The notes: generated by a model not told the origin, from the sequence alone. DNA of 64,000 nt from Metabacillus indicus LMG 22858 (GCF_000708755.2 NZ_JGVU02000007.1:124001-188000), one strand, 5' to 3'; positions 52,575 through 61,082 are shown, counted from the stretch's first letter. Numbers and translations are program-made.

Positions 52575-53586
52575 ATGCCTGGAGTTTTTTCTGTTCTATG
52601 TCGAGTAATGCTGCTTCGGTTTCTTCCCGGGTATGTTTCCCGTCCTTGTGAATGGTAAGCGTTTCTTTGATTGCCATTTGCAGATTTTCCTGTATTTCTT
52701 TCAATGTCTGCAGATCAAACTGGTTTCTCCCAAGCGTGGAGGCCTGTTTTTGGTAAAGATCATTCGCAGAACTGGTCAATGTTTTGCCCGCATCAGCAGC
52801 ATGTTTTTGCCTCAGCAGTGTAAGGGCTATAGTCACTTGGTTTTTCCACAGAGGAATGGCGGTCATAAGGGATGCCTGAATTTTTTCTGCGAGCTTCTGG
52901 TTTGTTTTTTGAATCATGCGGATTTGCGGTGCACTTTGAATGGTAAGCTCCCTGCTGACTTTCAGGTCGTAAAGTCTTTGATCCAGCTGGTCTGCAAATT
53001 GCAGCAGGTCCTCTTCCTCCTGCCGCTTCATCGGATCGCTTGAGCATTCATTTACTTTTTTCAGGGCGGGTATTGTCTCGTTGTGCAATTCGTGAAGCTT
53101 TAACTCTGCTGCTTCGATGTAAGTATTTAACGAATGAAAATACTCTCTATTTGTCTCATAAAGCCTGTCAAGCATGACGATATCCGAAAGAAGAACGTTT
53201 TTGCTGCGTTCAAGTCTGACACTGATTCGGTCAATCTGTACCCCTGCTTTATGAAATCTTGACAGCACTTCCTGCACAGACCGTTTTTTTCTGCCGAACA
53301 GCCTGCAGAAAAAAGAGGTCTCATCCTGCATGAGATCCTCCGGGTTTACATCACTAAGGCTTTTAATGAACTCATCCAGAGTGTCTCCGATCTGTCCGAT
53401 ATCTTTCCGCTGCACCTGATCAAGCATGGTGTTTGAAAAAGCAAGGAGCTTGGATTGAGCAGGAAGACCGTATGATACGAGCATGGCGTGGTTCTTTGGG
53501 CTGAGCTGATTGACAAGGTGAAGAACCTTCTCTTTTTCTTCAGCCTGGAGAAGGTTTTCACCCTCTTTAAAAAGGTCGCGGTTCAT
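52573..53586 (-). CDS. yaaN: TelA/YaaN-family toxic anion resistance protein
   Basis: 337-residue mostly helical cytosolic protein of the TelA (toxic anion resistance) family, recognised by IGDTLDEFIKSLSDVNPEDL, FFCRLFGRKKRSVQEVLSRF and the C-terminal region WKNQVTIALTLLRQKHA. Family members are linked to tellurite and cell-envelope stress; mechanism unknown. The ATG overlaps the TAA of xpaC by one base (TAATG), so it is translationally coupled, as in the xpaC-yaaN pair of B. subtilis. Confidence 0.88.
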   Translation of the reverse strand: MNRDLFKEGENLLQAEEKEKVLHLVNQLSPKNHAMLVSYGLPAQSKLLAFSNTMLDQVQRKDIGQIGDTLDEFIKSLSDVNPEDLMQDETSFFCRLFGRKKRSVQEVLSRFHKAGVQIDRISVRLERSKNVLLSDIVMLDRLYETNREYFHSLNTYIEAAELKLHELHNETIPALKKVNECSSDPMKRQEEEDLLQFADQLDQRLYDLKVSRELTIQSAPQIRMIQKTNQKLAEKIQASLMTAIPLWKNQVTIALTLLRQKHAADAGKTLTSSANDLYQKQASTLGRNQFDLQTLKEIQENLQMAIKETLTIHKDGKHTREETEAALLDIEQKKLQA

Positions 53587-54242
53587 TACATTTTCCACTT
53601 TTCATCAAGAGATTTTTTATCCTTGTTTGCTTGAATCGAGTGCCTGGCAACATCAATCTCAAGATTCAGATCATCCAGGTCATCCTGAACCATATTGAAG
53701 AGATCCTGTTCAATCAGCCGTTTTAAATCTGACAGCGTTCTGCGGGTCTCATTCAGCGATTTCTCAAGCTCGAAATTTCTTTTTGGCTGTGATGATAAAA
53801 AGGCATACTTCTCACTGAGCTGGACGGCCGAATCTAGATGGGAAAAATAAAACTTCTCCGCCTGATAAAAACGGCGCGGTTCTCTTTTTGTCAGGGCAAC
53901 TATTCTTCTCGCTACACGGACAAGATCTGCACGCTCTTTTAAAGATGGAAGATGCCTGATCGTAAGAAGCGTTTTCTGGAGGCGCGCCATCTTGGGCGCT
54001 GCTTCTTCGAGCTGCTTTTTAATGTATTTATAGTCTTTGCGGGTAAGAGTATTTTTCTTTAAAAAACGTGACTTCATCGTCACAGAAGCAATTGAATAGG
54101 CGGAAGCTCCGCCTGCAACTGAATAGGCGGCGGCCGCTATTAAAGGCTGATCAAATCCGATCAGGCTGATTGTTCCCGCTGTCCCTGCAGCAGGTAGCGC
54201 AGCCATCATCCGGACACTGAATGCCACAAACGGATTCATCAT
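53586..54242 (-). CDS. xpaC: XpaC-family protein
   Basis: 218-residue protein of the XpaC (5-bromo-4-chloroindolyl phosphate hydrolysis) family. Two N-terminal hydrophobic segments (about 8-45) anchor it in the membrane, then a helical cytoplasmic part (YIKKQLEEAAPKMARLQKTL; FYFSHLDSAVQLSEKYAFL). Always found next to TelA/YaaN. Start is the first of two ATGs after TTAGGAG; an upstream in-frame extension lacks a ribosome site. Role unknown. Confidence 0.85.
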   Translation of the reverse strand: MMNPFVAFSVRMMAALPAAGTAGTISLIGFDQPLIAAAAYSVAGGASAYSIASVTMKSRFLKKNTLTRKDYKYIKKQLEEAAPKMARLQKTLLTIRHLPSLKERADLVRVARRIVALTKREPRRFYQAEKFYFSHLDSAVQLSEKYAFLSSQPKRNFELEKSLNETRRTLSDLKRLIEQDLFNMVQDDLDDLNLEIDVARHSIQANKDKKSLDEKWKM

Positions 54243-54521
54243 CAATCGACTCCTAACATAAAAATTCTGCCTGTTTATACGTATGTAGCACATGCGGGGT
54301 TTCAGTCCTGTGCCAGTAAACTGGAAAAAAAGGCCTTTCTTTTTACTATACAGCATCCCCGCCTATTTTTCTATTGGCCGGTGAATGTACAGGAGATAAG
54401 ACTTGAGGCTTAGATGGAGTATGTTAAAAAAGGGAAGCGCTGTTTTCTGGTTTAGCAGGATTTGTTCCATTAAACTTTATCCAAGCATGCTGAAATCAGC
54501 CCGCTTGGGGAAGTAGACAGC
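54243..54521. other. Intergenic region between xpaC and the gvp terminator
   Basis: About 280 bases. It contains the upstream region of xpaC and fragments reminiscent of dispersed repeats (GGGAAGCGCTG), but no reliable gene or promoter. Confidence 0.45.
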
Positions 54522-54552
54522 AGAAAAAACCGGAAGACTCTCTTCCGGTTTT
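54522..54552 (-). terminator. Terminator of the gas-vesicle operon
   Basis: AAAACCGGAAGA and TCTTCCGGTTTT, a 12-bp perfect stem with a T-run, 12 bases beyond the gvpU stop. I see no comparable terminator within the cluster. Confidence 0.92.
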
Positions 54553-54563
54553 CAAGTGTTGTG

Positions 54564-54977
54564 TTATTCCGTTTTTTTAGCTGCCGGCTTTGCATCTGAT
54601 ATTTTCCCGAGGAAGAATCCATTTACTTCGCTCAGCTTGCCGCGCCAGATAATCTGGCCTTTTGAAGGGGTGGATTTGCTGTCACCGATGTACACTTTCG
54701 TGTTTTTCAGGTGAATGAAATGAGCTTCCCCTCTTCCGTTTTCTTCAATGGATTCACTTGCCCGGGATAACTGTTCGCTCAAATTTTGTGCGACTTCGCT
54801 GCCATCTTCAAACGTTTCACTCAGCGTGTCAAAGTACTCTTTCGCTGAGATCATCGTGCCTGAAATAACAGCGCCGTTCATATTGAGCGTAATATCAAGC
54901 GCAAAACCGTGCTTGTTTGAGGCCTGTACAAAAAATTCAAGAACACTGTCTTTGGATGAGGCTGTTGCCGTACTCAT
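54564..54977 (-). CDS. gvpU: Gas-vesicle protein GvpU
   Basis: 137-residue soluble protein, last gene of the cluster. Features: DSVLEFFVQASNKHGFALDITLNMNGAVISGTMISAKEYF, then FIHLKNTKVYIGDSKSTPSKGQIIWRGKLSEVNGFFLG. GvpU of P. megaterium is an accessory protein reported to promote clustering of vesicles. Start is the ATG 10 bases after GGAGG; a GTG two codons earlier is also possible. Confidence 0.85.
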   Translation of the reverse strand: MSTATASSKDSVLEFFVQASNKHGFALDITLNMNGAVISGTMISAKEYFDTLSETFEDGSEVAQNLSEQLSRASESIEENGRGEAHFIHLKNTKVYIGDSKSTPSKGQIIWRGKLSEVNGFFLGKISDAKPAAKKTE

Positions 54978-55004
54978 TTCCACATCTCCTCCTCTTCACA
55001 CCGT

Positions 55005-55763
55005 TTATGATGAAGTGTCGTCGTCACTGCTTAGAGAAGTATCTTCTGACTCTTCATCTTCCTCTTCTTTTTCATCTTTCGCTTTTGAAGCTTTTGCCGT
55101 TTTTGCTTTCTTGCGTGCAGGCTTTCTCGGCTTTTTCACTTCATTTTTGCCGTCGTCCATCATTTCCTCTTCTTCTTCGTCTTCTTCGATTTCATCGTCG
55201 TCTTCAGAATCATCTTCTGATGCCGCTTTTGATTTGCCCGATTTATTCTTGCTTTGATTTTCCTCTTGTTCATCTTCTTCCTCATCATCATCTTCTGCAT
55301 CATCAGAGCTTGTCTGAGTCAGCTGATTCATTTTTTCTTCAAGCTGCTGAAGACGTTCCTGAAGCGTCTGGTTTTCCTGCTTTAATGCTTCATAATCTTC
55401 AGTCGTTGATTCGGCTGATGGTGATTCATCCTGTTCTGTATCATCTGTTTGATTTTGATCCTTTTTGAAAAACTTGCCAGCAGACGTTTTTAAGCTTGAA
55501 GCGCCTTTGAATGACTTTTCCTTCGCAGCCTTACCGAAATCGGCTGCCTTGCTCTTCCAGTCGTCAGTATCAATTTGAGATAAGATCTTTTTCCCGTTTT
55601 CAGGTGTTGCCAGGTAGCCTACTGTCGCACCAAGGAGTCCTCCTGCAACCGTGCGTTTGATCGGCATGCTTCGTCTTGATGATTTTTCCTGTGTATTCTT
55701 TTCTGATTGTTTATTTTCCTTTGTGCTTTCTGCCTGCGTATTGTCTAATTTTTGTTCTGCCAT
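55005..55763 (-). CDS. gvpT: Gas-vesicle protein GvpT
   Basis: 252-residue accessory protein with four parts: hydrophilic N-terminus, Gly-zipper/YtxH-like segment at about 39-60 (VAGGLLGATVGYLATPENGKK), a coiled coil (KQENQTLQERLQQLEEKMNQ, about 128-147) and a long alternating acidic and Lys-rich tail (DDDEEEDEQEE; KKPRKPARKKAKTAKASKAK). It shares the segment and coiled coil with GvpP. The tail has strongly biased, low-complexity codons. Function in vesicles is not established. Confidence 0.85.
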   Translation of the reverse strand: MAEQKLDNTQAESTKENKQSEKNTQEKSSRRSMPIKRTVAGGLLGATVGYLATPENGKKILSQIDTDDWKSKAADFGKAAKEKSFKGASSLKTSAGKFFKKDQNQTDDTEQDESPSAESTTEDYEALKQENQTLQERLQQLEEKMNQLTQTSSDDAEDDDEEEDEQEENQSKNKSGKSKAASEDDSEDDDEIEEDEEEEEMMDDGKNEVKKPRKPARKKAKTAKASKAKDEKEEEDEESEDTSLSSDDDTSS

Positions 55764-55778
55764 TGTGAATCCCTCCGA

Positions 55779-56111
55779 TTATTTTAGTTGGTTTGAAGTA
55801 TTTAAACGATTTGAGCCAAGCTGATTTTCAAGCAGCTCTAATCGTTCATTCAATTTGCGGTTTTCTTCTTCTAGCGCTTTAGTGTTGCTGTTCTCCGCTT
55901 TGGAACTGAGATAAGGATCGTTCTCCCACCAGTCCATGCCGATTTCTTTCGCTTTATCGACAGAAGCGACGATCAGTCTGATTTTGATGGTAAGCAGTTC
56001 GACATCGGCAATTCCTACGGTAATATCACCTGCGATGACGACTCCTTTGTCTAATATCTTCTCAAGCACATCGACAATTGAGCTCGATTGCCCAGTCGTT
56101 TGGACTGCCAT
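55779..56111 (-). CDS. gvpJ: Gas-vesicle protein GvpJ (GvpA paralogue)
   Basis: 110-residue GvpA-family protein. SSSIVDVLEKILDKGVVIAGDITVGIADVELLTIKIRLIVASVDKAKEIG is the shared fold; the extra C-terminal helix (LEEENRKLNERLELLENQL) is absent from GvpA/B. GvpJ is a minor component needed for nucleation with F/L/S. Lies between gvpK and gvpT. Confidence 0.88.
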   Translation of the reverse strand: MAVQTTGQSSSIVDVLEKILDKGVVIAGDITVGIADVELLTIKIRLIVASVDKAKEIGMDWWENDPYLSSKAENSNTKALEEENRKLNERLELLENQLGSNRLNTSNQLK

Positions 56112-56132
56112 AGCTTGTCCCTCCAGTGGCCG

Positions 56133-56417
56133 TTAAAGCAAGCTGCCTAACGGGCCGAGATCTATATTCAAATCTTCGGCATCAAGGCCGAAGACCTCTT
56201 TCAGTTCTTCCATCTTTTCCTCAAGGTTCATAAGGGCTACTCCAAGATTTTCGATTTGCTCGTCCGTCAGCGTTCCACCCTCCACCCGCCTCATCGCATG
56301 ACGTTCGACAATTTGCCTGAGAAGCTCAATCACCGTCATGACCAGCTGTGCCAGTCCGTGCTCGGCATTGTCAGGATCAAGCTGGATTCTACCATTTGTT
56401 TGGCTGGCCTGTTGCAT
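56133..56417 (-). CDS. gvpK: Gas-vesicle protein GvpK
   Basis: 94-residue helical protein with the GvpK signature GLAQLVMTVIELLRQIVERHAMRRVEGGTLT and EEKMEELKEVFGL. Needed for vesicle maturation in P. megaterium and haloarchaea. Overlaps gvpS by 29 bases, with AAGGGAGG inside gvpS as its ribosome site. Confidence 0.9.
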   Translation of the reverse strand: MQQASQTNGRIQLDPDNAEHGLAQLVMTVIELLRQIVERHAMRRVEGGTLTDEQIENLGVALMNLEEKMEELKEVFGLDAEDLNIDLGPLGSLL

Positions 56418-56658
56418 CGATTAATTCCTCCCTTTGTCTGTCAAATTGTTCGCTTGTGACAGGTTTTCGGTTTCCCGCTTTTGATTGAACAAGGGTTTCA
56501 ACAGATGCAATCAGAACCCTCAGATCCAGATACACCAAATCCACGCCTGCTATCGAGATGATTAAGTCTCCCTTGATAGCAACACCCTTGTCCAAAATGA
56601 CATCCAATATATCAATAAGGGCAATATCTTTGTTTTCAACTGACTCTCTAAGAGACAT
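56389..56658 (-). CDS. gvpS: Gas-vesicle protein GvpS (GvpA/M family)
   Basis: 89-residue GvpA-family paralogue: LIDILDVILDKGVAIKGDLIISIAGVDLVYLDLRVLIASVETLV. Thought to be part of the nucleation complex. The tail beyond residue 60 is unlike GvpA. Overlaps gvpK. Confidence 0.88.
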   Translation of the reverse strand: MSLRESVENKDIALIDILDVILDKGVAIKGDLIISIAGVDLVYLDLRVLIASVETLVQSKAGNRKPVTSEQFDRQREELIDATGQPNKW

Positions 56659-56679
56659 CCGGAAAATCCCTCATTTCAT

Positions 56680-57483
56680 TTAAAAACTGGAAAAATGATA
56701 AGCTGGCCACGGGCCGGTTGCTTCAATTCTCCATCCGGTTCCCCCGAGCTTTTCATCCGCCTGCTTCATCTCTTCAAGGAACGTTTCCACCTTCTCCGAC
56801 TGAAGGAGGAAAACACTGTTCCAGGCCATGTTCTCTTTCAAGCCTGTAACATCTTTGTTCCAGTTCTTTTTAATAGCTGCATGAAGGGCAAATTGCTTCA
56901 GCTGTTCATGCAGCTGTTCACAAACTCGATTCTTCTCATTTTCCAGCTCATCCTCAATCAGCTTGTCAATCTTCTTCTTTTCAAAAAACTGCCTGCCTTT
57001 AGGCAGCACGCTGATTTCCTGCAATTTTTCTTCTACTGCAGGATGGGTTTCGCCAACCTTCTTTTTCAGCACCGGGTCATCACTGTAAATCTTTACATTC
57101 CATTCCTCATTGCCTTTAAGCGACTGCAGGGTTTCGCTGATTTTAGGCCCGCTTGCCTCAATCGTCTGCTTAAGGCTTTCTTCGCTCTTGTAAATGGTGC
57201 AGAACTTAAGTGGAATGATTGTAAAAGATTTATAAAGTGCCGTAACCGTTTCATGATGATGGAACGCTTTTTCCTGCAGCCATTCCATATCATTATCGAT
57301 TTTGTCTTTTATGGCTTCTTCTGAAAACTGCTCAGAATCCAGTCTGCAAACAACTGCGGTGACATCGCCAGCTGGGATGGTATAAATGTTTTTCTCACCA
57401 TCAAAGCCCTTAAAAGATGGAAACGATTGATGGTCTGCTTCGTCTGAAGGAATCAGTCCGTATAAATAAATCAAATCGTCCAT
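56680..57483 (-). CDS. gvpL: Gas-vesicle protein GvpL (GvpF/L family)
   Basis: 267-residue GvpF/L-family protein: begins MDDLIYLYGLIP, mid motif FTIIPLKFCTIYKSEESLKQT, and ends in the family-typical GPWPAYHFSSF. Binds GvpA/B and takes part in early assembly. Adjacent paralogue gvpF is separated only by gvpG. Confidence 0.9.
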   Translation of the reverse strand: MDDLIYLYGLIPSDEADHQSFPSFKGFDGEKNIYTIPAGDVTAVVCRLDSEQFSEEAIKDKIDNDMEWLQEKAFHHHETVTALYKSFTIIPLKFCTIYKSEESLKQTIEASGPKISETLQSLKGNEEWNVKIYSDDPVLKKKVGETHPAVEEKLQEISVLPKGRQFFEKKKIDKLIEDELENEKNRVCEQLHEQLKQFALHAAIKKNWNKDVTGLKENMAWNSVFLLQSEKVETFLEEMKQADEKLGGTGWRIEATGPWPAYHFSSF

Positions 57484-57486
57484 CTG

Positions 57487-57750
57487 CTATCCCTCATTTC
57501 CCCGTTTGGTCAATTTCTCCCACTCTTCCATCTCTCTTCGTTTGGCGATTTCATACCGCATTAAAAGCTCATCTTCCTTTTCCTGATACGCTTTTTCCGG
57601 TATTTCGCCAAGCTCAAACATCATTTGAAGCTGAATGAGTTTCTGCTGGATTGTCGGGAGATCGTACAATTCTTTTTCTGCTTCTTCCTGAACCTTCTGC
57701 CCGATTTTAATCACAAGGTTAATTGGCGCTGCCACCAATTTGTGAAGCAT
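57487..57750 (-). CDS. gvpG: Gas-vesicle protein GvpG
   Basis: 87-residue helical protein: MLHKLVAAPINLVIKIGQKVQEEAEKELYD and LQMMFELGEIPEKAYQEKEDELLMRYEIAK. Minor structural or assembly factor; two-helix hairpin with conserved GEI(P/S)E turn. The ATG overlaps closely with the gvpF stop. Confidence 0.9.
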   Translation of the reverse strand: MLHKLVAAPINLVIKIGQKVQEEAEKELYDLPTIQQKLIQLQMMFELGEIPEKAYQEKEDELLMRYEIAKRREMEEWEKLTKRGNEG

Positions 57751-57751
57751 A

Positions 57752-58519
57752 TCAGCTCTCCTCCACTTTTAACCTGATATTAACGAAGTTATAAGCCGGC
57801 CACGGACCGCTGTAATGGAAATTCACTTTATCCTTCCATTTCTCATGTGCTTCGTTCACTTTCTCATCGAATTGCTGCTCTTTGTCGCGGTCGATGAGAA
57901 ACGCCGCATTGAGGAGCATCGTTTCACCTGTCGGCTCATTCGCTTTCGCGGCTTCTGATGCTTCTTGAAGAGGTGTGAAGACTTCCGCCTTAAGTTCATT
58001 CTGAAGATCTTCAAACACCTTCTGGGCAATGCCGCCAAGCTTGATGCGCTCGTAGTAGCCTGCTGCTTCAGATTTGCCCTTCACAGAAGAAGACATTTTT
58101 CCAACCTGCGGATTTTCGTTCACTCTTTCCTCGAGCCACTCTTTACTGCCGATGACTTTTAACCCGACCTCAATCTTGCCTTTAATGGCCGGAAAGAGCT
58201 TTTCAAACTGCGGGTATAGGTTTTCAAGAAGGACCTTTACATCGTCTTCTGTTTTAAACACATTCCCGAAGCTTATTGGAATAACCGTGTCGTTTTTTTC
58301 CATAACCTTTGAAACCGTCTGCTGATGCATCATCAGATTCTGCCTGTTTGGATGAAAGATTTTCATCGGCACTTCAGCTGCTACCATCGCTGCATCTTTG
58401 TACCGGATTGTAAAGAGGTCTGTTTCTTCCCCTTCAATCTCTGCTTTCCCGTAATCTTCCTCTTCTGTTAATTGGATACCGCAAAAAAGATAAATACCCA
58501 TTTCCTGTTCACTCATCAT
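57752..58519 (-). CDS. gvpF: Gas-vesicle protein GvpF
   Basis: 255-residue GvpF/L-family protein: GIYLFCGIQLTEEED at the N-terminus, DTVIPISFGNVFKTEDDVKVLL in the middle and SGPWPAYNFVNIRL at the end. Needed for nucleation; localises to the gas-facing side in cyanobacteria. The first ATG of a pair after GGGAG is taken as start. Confidence 0.9.
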   Translation of the reverse strand: MMSEQEMGIYLFCGIQLTEEEDYGKAEIEGEETDLFTIRYKDAAMVAAEVPMKIFHPNRQNLMMHQQTVSKVMEKNDTVIPISFGNVFKTEDDVKVLLENLYPQFEKLFPAIKGKIEVGLKVIGSKEWLEERVNENPQVGKMSSSVKGKSEAAGYYERIKLGGIAQKVFEDLQNELKAEVFTPLQEASEAAKANEPTGETMLLNAAFLIDRDKEQQFDEKVNEAHEKWKDKVNFHYSGPWPAYNFVNIRLKVEES

Positions 58520-58538
58520 CAAACACTCCCTCTGCACA

Positions 58539-59450
58539 CTACAGTTTGCTGCATTCATCTATAATCAGGCTGGTTGCATCTTCCTGTTTGTTATCCGAAT
58601 CAAGACACCTGCTGATCGGATGGCACAGGACATCGATGCATAAGCTTTGAAAATCTGAATCTTCCCCGTCAATCGGAATGTCCTGCTCTGATGCAAGCTT
58701 TGCAATCATGATTGAAGCTCTTAAGCTTGGACCATTGTTTTTCTGATTCGAGCACGCATCCCGCAAATTCGTAACAAGAGTTGTTATTATTCTTGCTTCA
58801 TCTTCATCCACATCTGTTTTCTCTGCGACAATTTTCGTTTCCCTCTCAACATCCTTGTAATCGATAAAAATCGTGATGAGACGGTCAAGAAGAGCATCCT
58901 GAGTATCATAAACACCTGCATACTCAGCCGGATTGCTTGTGAAAATGACGGCAAAATCAGGGTGGACTTTTATAAAAGGGTCGGTCAATTTAGAACCGTA
59001 TAAGGGCAGTACACCTTCTTCTAAGATTGATAGAAAAATATTATTCGTAGTAGGCTTGGATCTCGTAAACTCATCATAAACCAACGTATATCCGTGTTTA
59101 ACTGCTTCCAGAAGCCTTCCATCCCGCCACATCTCGCTTACACTTTCGTCCTTTTTATAAACGGACCTAACATAATTATCCACCACTTTTTTACTTGTAT
59201 AGCCCGTAAAATCACCAATTAAGTCTTTGTTGTTTAATTCATGATTCCCGTGCATAAGCATGACCGGCCGTTTTCTCTTTTTGGCAAGAGCCAGGGCAAG
59301 CGAGGTTTTTCCTGCACCGGAGGGTCCCGTAAAATGAACGGAATAGCCCGATTTCAAGTAATGAAGGGACCTCTTGAGAATCTGTTTCGTCTCATCATCC
59401 TGTATGAGGGTTCTGGCATCTTTTTTCATTTTCTCTTTTAGGACCGTCAT
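58539..59450 (-). CDS. gvpN: Gas-vesicle AAA+ ATPase GvpN
   Basis: 303-residue MoxR-type AAA+ ATPase. Walker A TGPSGAGKTSLALALA, Walker B TLVYDEFTRSKPTT, sensor 1 FTSNPAEYAG and arginine-finger region DALLDRLITIFIDY are visible. Needed for vesicles to reach normal length. The start ATG follows GGAGGGAAGAG. Confidence 0.92.
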   Translation of the reverse strand: MTVLKEKMKKDARTLIQDDETKQILKRSLHYLKSGYSVHFTGPSGAGKTSLALALAKKRKRPVMLMHGNHELNNKDLIGDFTGYTSKKVVDNYVRSVYKKDESVSEMWRDGRLLEAVKHGYTLVYDEFTRSKPTTNNIFLSILEEGVLPLYGSKLTDPFIKVHPDFAVIFTSNPAEYAGVYDTQDALLDRLITIFIDYKDVERETKIVAEKTDVDEDEARIITTLVTNLRDACSNQKNNGPSLRASIMIAKLASEQDIPIDGEDSDFQSLCIDVLCHPISRCLDSDNKQEDATSLIIDECSKL

Positions 59451-59472
59451 CTTCTCTTCCCTCCAAGCAGCC

Positions 59473-59736
59473 TCACTGTTCGGTTCCTATTGCACTTCTG
59501 TACCTGATATCAAGCCTTTTAAAAGAAACAACCTCTTTCTCTTTATCAAGCTGGCAATCATAGGTTCCAAGCATTTCATCCTTTGCGTACCGTTTCATGT
59601 ACTCTTTTTCCTCTATCACTTCAACTGTCACCCGCCACCCCTCGTCCATTGCTTCAACAGAGGTAATCTTATGGGGCGGTGCGACATGCTCACTGAAGAA
59701 ATCATTCACATTTTTCATAATCTCTTTTATAGACAC
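59473..59736 (-). CDS. gvpR: Gas-vesicle protein GvpR (GvpO family)
   Basis: 87-residue protein: DFFSEHVAPPHKITSVEAMDEGWRVTVEVIEEKEYMKRYAKDEMLGTYDCQLD is the GvpO-type core. Role in expression or assembly not established in bacilli. Starts with GTG, GGAGG 9 bases upstream. Confidence 0.85.
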   Translation of the reverse strand: MSIKEIMKNVNDFFSEHVAPPHKITSVEAMDEGWRVTVEVIEEKEYMKRYAKDEMLGTYDCQLDKEKEVVSFKRLDIRYRSAIGTEQ

Positions 59737-59780
59737 CTAAAGTCGCCTCCGATTGTTCCGCCGTTGCTTTGAAATAAGCA

Positions 59781-59796
59781 GGAGCCATCAGGCTCC
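59781..59796 (-). promoter_or_regulatory. Intercistronic hairpin between gvpB and gvpR
   Basis: GGAGCC/GGCTCC stem with a 4-base loop in the 76-bp gap. No T-run follows, so it could stabilise upstream mRNA or reduce read-through rather than terminate. Confidence 0.5.
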
Positions 59797-59812
59797 ATGC
59801 TGACGATCATGA

Positions 59813-60073
59813 TTAAACGCTGAATTGTGCGCCTCGCTCATTCGATTGGGACGGAAGACCTTTTTCTTCCACCTCATCACGCAGCAGGCCGACAGCTTCT
59901 GCATAGCGAAGCCAAGTGTCCACACTCGCGATGACAACGCGCGCTTCAACAGTCAGAATTTCAATTCCTACGACAGAAACTCTGACAAACGCATCAATGA
60001 CAATCCCCTTGTCGAGAATCCGGTCAATAACCTCTGCCAGACTTGAACTGTCTGTACTTTTTTGAATAGCCAT
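59813..60073 (-). CDS. gvpB: Major gas-vesicle structural protein GvpB
   Basis: 86-residue shell protein, almost the same as GvpA ([40 protein letters not shown]) with a different C-terminus ([15 protein letters not shown]). Makes the rib wall. In P. megaterium GvpB can serve as the principal shell protein. Confidence 0.93.
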   Translation of the reverse strand: MAIQKSTDSSSLAEVIDRILDKGIVIDAFVRVSVVGIEILTVEARVVIASVDTWLRYAEAVGLLRDEVEEKGLPSQSNERGAQFSV

Positions 60074-60076
60074 TCT

Positions 60077-60565
60077 TCATTCTCCTTTCGGCCCTGAACC
60101 CATTGTCCTGACGCCCGAAGACGATTTAATATCATTGGAACTCTTGATTTTCACCGAGCTTTTAATGTCAGTCGAGCTCTTTATTTTACGGGCGCTCTTG
60201 ATATCGTTATACCCTTTAACCTTTTTCTTTTCAGATGATGATGAAGAAGACATCTTTTTCTGAAACTCATCACCGGCTTCTTTCACATTGCCGAGCTTAT
60301 CTTTCACAGACAGAAGAACATCCTGAACTTTTTCCTTTGCTTCCTCCGCTTTGCCGTGAACTTTATCAGCATTTTCGTCTTTGGCTTGGCCAAGCTTTTC
60401 AGAAGCTTCATTCATTTTTCCCTGCAGTTTTTCTTCTGTAGCCTCGACAAATTTTTCTTTCGCCTTTTCCTTTACCTTTTCTTCCATCTTCTCTTTTACA
60501 GGTTCGGGACTCTTGTCGAAGATTTTCTTGCCTGCCTTAAAAAGCGCTTTTTTCATGTCATCCAT
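60077..60565 (-). CDS. gvpQ: Gas-vesicle protein GvpQ
   Basis: 162-residue highly charged protein. Residues 1-100 are amphipathic Lys/Glu helices (EKMEEKVKEKAKEKFVEATE) as in LEA-like proteins; a Ser run (about 105-111) separates a C-terminal set of tandem I-K-S-S repeats (DIKSSVKIKSSNDIKSS). Encoded between gvpP and gvpB. Accessory role unknown. Confidence 0.82.
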   Translation of the reverse strand: MDDMKKALFKAGKKIFDKSPEPVKEKMEEKVKEKAKEKFVEATEEKLQGKMNEASEKLGQAKDENADKVHGKAEEAKEKVQDVLLSVKDKLGNVKEAGDEFQKKMSSSSSSEKKKVKGYNDIKSARKIKSSTDIKSSVKIKSSNDIKSSSGVRTMGSGPKGE

Positions 60566-60590
60566 GCCATCACCCTCTCAGGGCAAACTG

Positions 60591-61082
60591 CTATTTCTTT
60601 GCTTCTATCAGCTGATTCAGCATCTCTTCAATCCGCTGCAGCTGGTCGTTCATATTCTTGTTCTCTTCTTTCAGCTCATTATATTGAGAAGAATTCAATT
60701 CATTCTCGCCGCTTGAATCCTTTTCTGAATTTGATTCTTTGTCTCTCTTCTTCTTAGGGGCCAAAAGGCTCGTAATATTGCCTTTGTCCAAATATCCCGT
60801 TGCCGTCTGGCGCAGCGCTGCCATCGCCTGCTCGGCAATAATCTCTTGCGCTGTTCTTCTAAGCTCCTTACCTGCCGATCGTACAATCTCAGACTGGCCT
60901 AGGCTTCCGAATACTTTCTTGCTCGTTTCAGGACTTGAAAGCAGCCCAATTCCCGCTCCAACAACACCGCCGAGAATCGCCATATTAATTTGATTCTGCT
61001 GCCTGTCATCCTGCTCTTCGCTTTGATTCTGCTGTTCCGTTTCTTCCTGGTTTTCCATTTTCTCTTTTGTCTCTTTAGCCAT
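60591..61082 (-). CDS. gvpP: Gas-vesicle protein GvpP
   Basis: 163-residue accessory protein: Glu/Gln-rich N-terminus, Gly-zipper/YtxH-like segment (ILGGVVGAGIGLLSSPETSKK, about 36-55), Lys-rich middle and a terminal coiled coil (LKEENKNMNDQLQRIEEMLN). Same plan as GvpT, so the two are probably ancient duplicates. Function unknown. Confidence 0.83.
   Translation of the reverse strand: MAKETKEKMENQEETEQQNQSEEQDDRQQNQINMAILGGVVGAGIGLLSSPETSKKVFGSLGQSEIVRSAGKELRRTAQEIIAEQAMAALRQTATGYLDKGNITSLLAPKKKRDKESNSEKDSSGENELNSSQYNELKEENKNMNDQLQRIEEMLNQLIEAKK

Noticed and set aside
54917-55468. 183-codon plus-strand frame opposite gvpT
   Set aside because: Leu/His/Ser-rich translation is the complement of the acidic gvpT repeats; no independent support.
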